From contig DAHL01000034.1 in NCBI GenBank assembly GCA_002509225.1, positions 1 to 15,412 of the forward strand: a DNA stretch of 15,412 nt, read 5' to 3'. Origin of the DNA: Euryarchaeota archaeon UBA102 (GTDB lineage: Archaea; Thermoplasmatota; Poseidoniia; MGIII; CG-Epi1). Position 1 is the stretch's first letter. Every line of letters starts with the position of its first letter. The notes under the pieces were generated by a model. That model was not told the origin of the DNA and did not search any database. It saw nothing but the letters and a program-made list of their open reading frames with translations. A program made the position numbers and the translations under genes. This document shows positions 14,001-15,412 of this stretch, in pieces.

Positions 14001-15196
14001 AAGATTTCATCTTCATTGGCTTCATTCATAACCAAAACAGTTCTGTCATAGCCACTATTATGCCAAGATTGATCTAAAGTTATTGAACCGCTTTCGTGAT
14101 CAATACTTATTTGATTATAAATTGCTGACATTATCCATGTTCCATCTTGCATATTAGGGAAAAAGGCCCTACCCTCATCATCAGTGTCGTACGTCTGTGA
14201 AGCAGACCCGTCATCTAAAGCGAAACGGATAGTGACGTCACTTAATGGTACACCATCCAAACTTACTTCTGTGACTAAATCGTTGTAATCATTGTCTTCA
14301 AAGGCATCGATAGCGAATGGAATTACATTTACTTCATTAATCGCACCTTCACCGAATTCTACTAAAAAATCTTGAACTTGAGAACCTGGACCGCAATTAT
14401 CATTATTCTCATTGCAATCAGTGAGATAAATATCGAAAGTTAAATCATACTCAGGTCCATCCCAATCTGGATTAGAATTGGAGACATCCCAAGAAATGGT
14501 GGAGCCGTCATCTAAATTACTATCGACTTCGAGATCTCGAGTTATTGTATCGACTAGTGCGTAATCACCTCTTGAATAAGTATAAACATCTATATTGAGA
14601 ACAGCTATAGCTGTACAGGTATCACAATCAGCATCCACCTCATAACTGAATTCGATTGTATCTGGACTTAAATCTCCATCTGTATCAGATAGTTCTTGAT
14701 AATTGTATAGAATAGTGTCCCCTTTTGCAATCATTACATTGTAAGTTTCATCATTTGAATTAGTAGGACAACCATCAGAAGGGCATCCCATACCATCTCC
14801 AAAGTCATCAGATACTGTAAATCGAAAACTTCCAGAATATAGAGAATCCTCGAATACGTCGCAAGTGTTGCTTACAGCGTCGCCTGAAAATTCAGTTTGA
14901 CCATTATTCGTATTTGTTATTTGCCATGAGTTCTCATCTGAACCATAATTATCGGAACAAACAGTGATACGTAGGGTGTCTGTATTGTCCATATCGAAAG
15001 TTAATACGAGTTCTGTACCATCTGAAAAGTAATCAGAATTTAATTCAGAAGCTTCAGAATTTTCTCTGAAAAAAACATAGACATCCTCAGCTGATGTTGC
15101 TGTATATGGAAATATGTTGACTGCTAGAAGGAAAGCTAAAACTAAAGCAGTAATTTTACTCAATCTTTGACTGTTACCAAATCTCAAATGTACCAC
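11087..15196 (-). CDS. Giant secreted surface protein: Cna-B-like repeat array, PKD-type domains, C-terminal anchor
   Basis: 1369-residue, very acidic secreted protein, probably an envelope protein or adhesin extending from the cell. Domains in order: signal peptide about 11-36 (KITALVLAFLLAVNIFPYTATSA); a Cys-containing N-terminal beta domain 38-166; a domain with D178-TIEFSY and C191-DT-C194 (168-281); six Cna-B/carboxypeptidase-regulatory-like repeats (288-905), the last four with a conserved Cys pair; a linker beta domain 926-1018; three PKD/Ig-like domains (1023-1115, 1118-1204, 1207-1293), the last with YWDFGDGN at 1241; one GCTD repeat (1304-1324); an acidic stalk; and GGILEAIPALNSLF... 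as terminal helix with GGRRQV. The tail is parallel to that of the downstream neighbour but has IPAL instead of IPGF. The start is GTG at 15196, about 29 bases after a TATA box centre, predicting a nearly leaderless message; no ATG is in frame nearby. Function beyond the surface location is unknown. Confidence 0.92.
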   Translation of the reverse strand: MVHLRFGNSQRLSKITALVLAFLLAVNIFPYTATSAEDVYVFFRENSEASELNSDYFSDGTELVLTFDMDNTDTLRITVCSDNYGSDENSWQITNTNNGQTEFSGDAVSNTCDVFEDSLYSGSFRFTVSDDFGDGMGCPSDGCPTNSNDETYNVMIAKGDTILYNYQELSDTDGDLSPDTIEFSYEVDADCDTCTAIAVLNIDVYTYSRGDYALVDTITRDLEVDSNLDDGSTISWDVSNSNPDWDGPEYDLTFDIYLTDCNENNDNCGPGSQVQDFLVEFGEGAINEVNVIPFAIDAFEDNDYNDLVTEVSLDGVPLSDVTIRFALDDGSASQTYDTDDEGRAFFPNMQDGTWIMSAIYNQISIDHESGSITLDQSWHNSGYDRTVLVMNEANEDEIFNIIFVYAAYISGDNEETEGINDVFVEIYTDEERTDMSASGYTEDGSFHAADVDPGNYYYDIYLDDSEDDVADLVQQGSVFVTGNSGSDNADDGEYEAPDGVYEASPMTLDIHDDGAVDDTIFMVCGIGEDGECDPVANAKVTLTDSNADEISRRTDGTGEATFVNTAIGTYDYEVSHDSVVFDSGILKVGITNPRLGVITAYDEDDPYPHFVFAVCDNCHPDSGISTIDDAYVKIFDQDDNIIDEGYTDQSVEDNDTNNGQSVSVYTWWPRGATQVEDYFTYEIRKDSPTGALLGSGNLNNPTAPYYMPPEGILDSFSALLDMDGTGENNDIVGRACGMFVGGEDPCYPVDGASITMVNGGGFTVVDGYTDEDGFFMALNLSNDVYDYELSYDDVVFDSGTFLVQTLGAGHLYSDVFEESIASDYGFYVCYTCDFPPGNSTTTDSAYVEIYHPDGSTIDSGYTDEELDSGITIFSWSFPEENAASYYDYKIYSDSDKTNTLTSGTINTNSEGDGGRDYVEYFESTSFYVEDMSVIAEFDPNTVGNVEVEVLAVLTAYNQEGGYVDSAYTTKTINAQDEDAFTISIEFDDAGTYNFNLSLYDSSHDSKFEDSSLSTNIQVPDNEAPVIDNFQAPTLLDEGEDITFSITFSDEDGDNLDLELRVYRGSSLVAWDDSFSAGSGSYTYTWSANDNGDYTAVFTIEDDYQEDEVSHSFSVTNIAPTIDSITYTDNPSETQTVQFQVTASDASPIDTLTYTWAFDSNNPEDVVQGQNAERTYMKDGVYDVSLTVCDDDEGCSNELFQVTIANTPPTIHDVSFSTWVDDNFSFTFVMNASDPADNFTDYWDFGDGNTGGMSNIENNLVVSHTYDEPGTYTVTVEINDGDGGTDNFTVTVTVEDQNQFEDILGCTDVSADNYNHEATVDDGSCIEWTPPDDGNSEDSGGILEAIPALNSLFAISLLGLISILGGRRQV
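12482..14005 (-). repeat. Tandem Cna-B-like repeat domains with recurring cysteine pairs
   Basis: Residues 398-905 of the giant protein consist of five diverged repeats of about 75-100 residues; a sixth, weaker one precedes them. The shared outline is FxVCxxC at the front, then DAYVxIY, DGxxIDxGYTD, a variable stretch, YDYEIxxD and SGxxxV at the end. Cysteine pairs are C524/C532, C615/C618, C736/C746 and C829/C832; the first repeats lack them. Related units occur in the 1015-residue neighbour (259-351 and 374-470). Similar tandem beta domains make stalks in bacterial pilins and adhesins. Confidence 0.75.
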
Positions 15197-15230
15197 CGAC
15201 CTCTAGCATAAATTAGCGGTATATAAAGAA
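15197..15230 (-). promoter_or_regulatory. Promoter of the 1369-residue surface protein
   Basis: TTTATATA on the - strand (15228-15221), inside CTTTATATACC, is the clearest TATA box in the window. It is centred about 29 bases before the GTG start, so the transcript should begin within a few bases of the start codon. GAGGT lies just before the GTG but is too close for a normal Shine-Dalgarno site. Confidence 0.6.
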
Positions 15231-15273
15231 AATTCATAATAAAATTGCGAAAATAACGATGCTAACAAGAACG

Positions 15274-15411
15274 TTATTGTAATTTTAATTTAGTTTGACA
15301 GCTTGGACAAGCGATAGTCAATGGGCGGGTTTGATCTGTTACTTTAAGTTTAGTTTGACAGCTTGGACACTGTACGACTATTCCTGCAGCAGGTGCGGCA
15401 GGTGCGGCAGG
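15274..15411 (-). CDS. C-terminal end of a double zinc-ribbon protein, partial
   Basis: Too short to stand out as a gene, but clearly coding: the last 45 codons of a protein whose start lies beyond the window, ending with TAA at 15276-15274. It reads as a low-complexity PAAPAAPAAG linker, then QCPSCQTKLKVTD, a QTRPLTI spacer, and CPSCQTKLKLQ-stop. The two CPSC motifs, 20 residues apart, should make one four-cysteine zinc ribbon or two half-knuckles. Tails of the form CPxCxxxxxV...RPlxIxCPxC are common at the C-termini of Thermoplasmatota membrane and signalling proteins. The function depends on the missing part. It is codirectional with, and upstream of, the giant surface gene, which has its own promoter in the 77-base gap. 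Confidence 0.75.
   Translation of the reverse strand, partial: PAAPAAPAAGIVVQCPSCQTKLKVTDQTRPLTIACPSCQTKLKLQ
15289..15369 (-). repeat. Exact 21-base direct repeat encoding the two CPSCQTK motifs
   Basis: Bases 15289-15309 and 15349-15369 are identical over 21 positions and 60 bases (20 codons) apart, in frame. They encode CPSCQTK. Identity at every wobble position suggests recent duplication or gene conversion rather than ancient divergence. Confidence 0.8.
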
Positions 15412-15412
15412 T
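15389..15412 (-). repeat. Nine-base tandem repeat encoding Pro-Ala-Ala
   Basis: GCAGGTGCG on the + strand at 15389-15397, again at 15398-15406, and six further bases to the window edge. It codes for (Pro-Ala-Ala)n on the - strand, a flexible linker before the zinc ribbon. The array continues past the window, so its length is unknown. Confidence 0.8.

Overview
The window reads as chromosomal DNA of an uncultivated marine archaeon of the Thermoplasmatota, most likely Marine Group II (Poseidoniales), with Marine Group III as the alternative. The archaeal signs are an archaeal class I CCA-adding enzyme, RadB, a prepilin with the archaeal QAVSPVIAVILMVAIT start, TATA boxes about 26 bases ahead of several start codons (leaderless messages), and an archaeal tRNA-Gln with an A1-U72 pair. 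The marine Group II/III placement is inference. It rests on AT-rich composition, large acidic PKD-domain surface proteins, GCTDxxAxNY repeats and PGF-like C-terminal tails. No phage, IS or CRISPR element is visible.

Layout. (1) Bases 1-2169, + strand: a tightly overlapping operon of a 5'-truncated two-cluster ferredoxin protein, a four-helix membrane protein and the CCA-adding enzyme, ending in a shared hairpin. (2) Bases 2241-4106, - strand: a type IV pilin-like protein with an EF-hand/dockerin-like loop, a membrane-anchored protein with a cohesin-like ectodomain, and an ArsR-type regulator with a second winged helix at its C-terminus. (3) Bases 4206-5388, + strand: a basic zinc-ribbon protein and a 2,3-BPG-dependent phosphoglycerate mutase. 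(4) Bases 5385-5803: a small unknown protein (- strand) and tRNA-Gln(UUG) with an encoded CCA (+ strand). (5) Bases 5809-15196, - strand: an M32 carboxypeptidase, RadB, and two giant secreted proteins (1015 and 1369 residues). The two share repeat domains and end in related C-terminal anchors. (6) Bases 15274-15412, - strand: the C-terminal end of a double zinc-ribbon protein.

How they may work together. About two thirds of the window codes for the cell surface. The two giant proteins are clearly paralogous in architecture: signal peptide, N-terminal beta domains, a Cna-B-like array with recurring cysteine pairs, PKD-type domains, GCTD-type repeat(s), and a GG(I/L)LEAIP anchor. The 2.2-3.4 kb pair is the most intriguing lead. 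One gene encodes a pilin with a DxDxDGxLxxxD calcium-loop motif, and its neighbour encodes an anchored protein whose ectodomain resembles a cohesin. The pilin gene also stands out in composition, in a strong Shine-Dalgarno site, and in hairpins at both ends of its predicted transcript.
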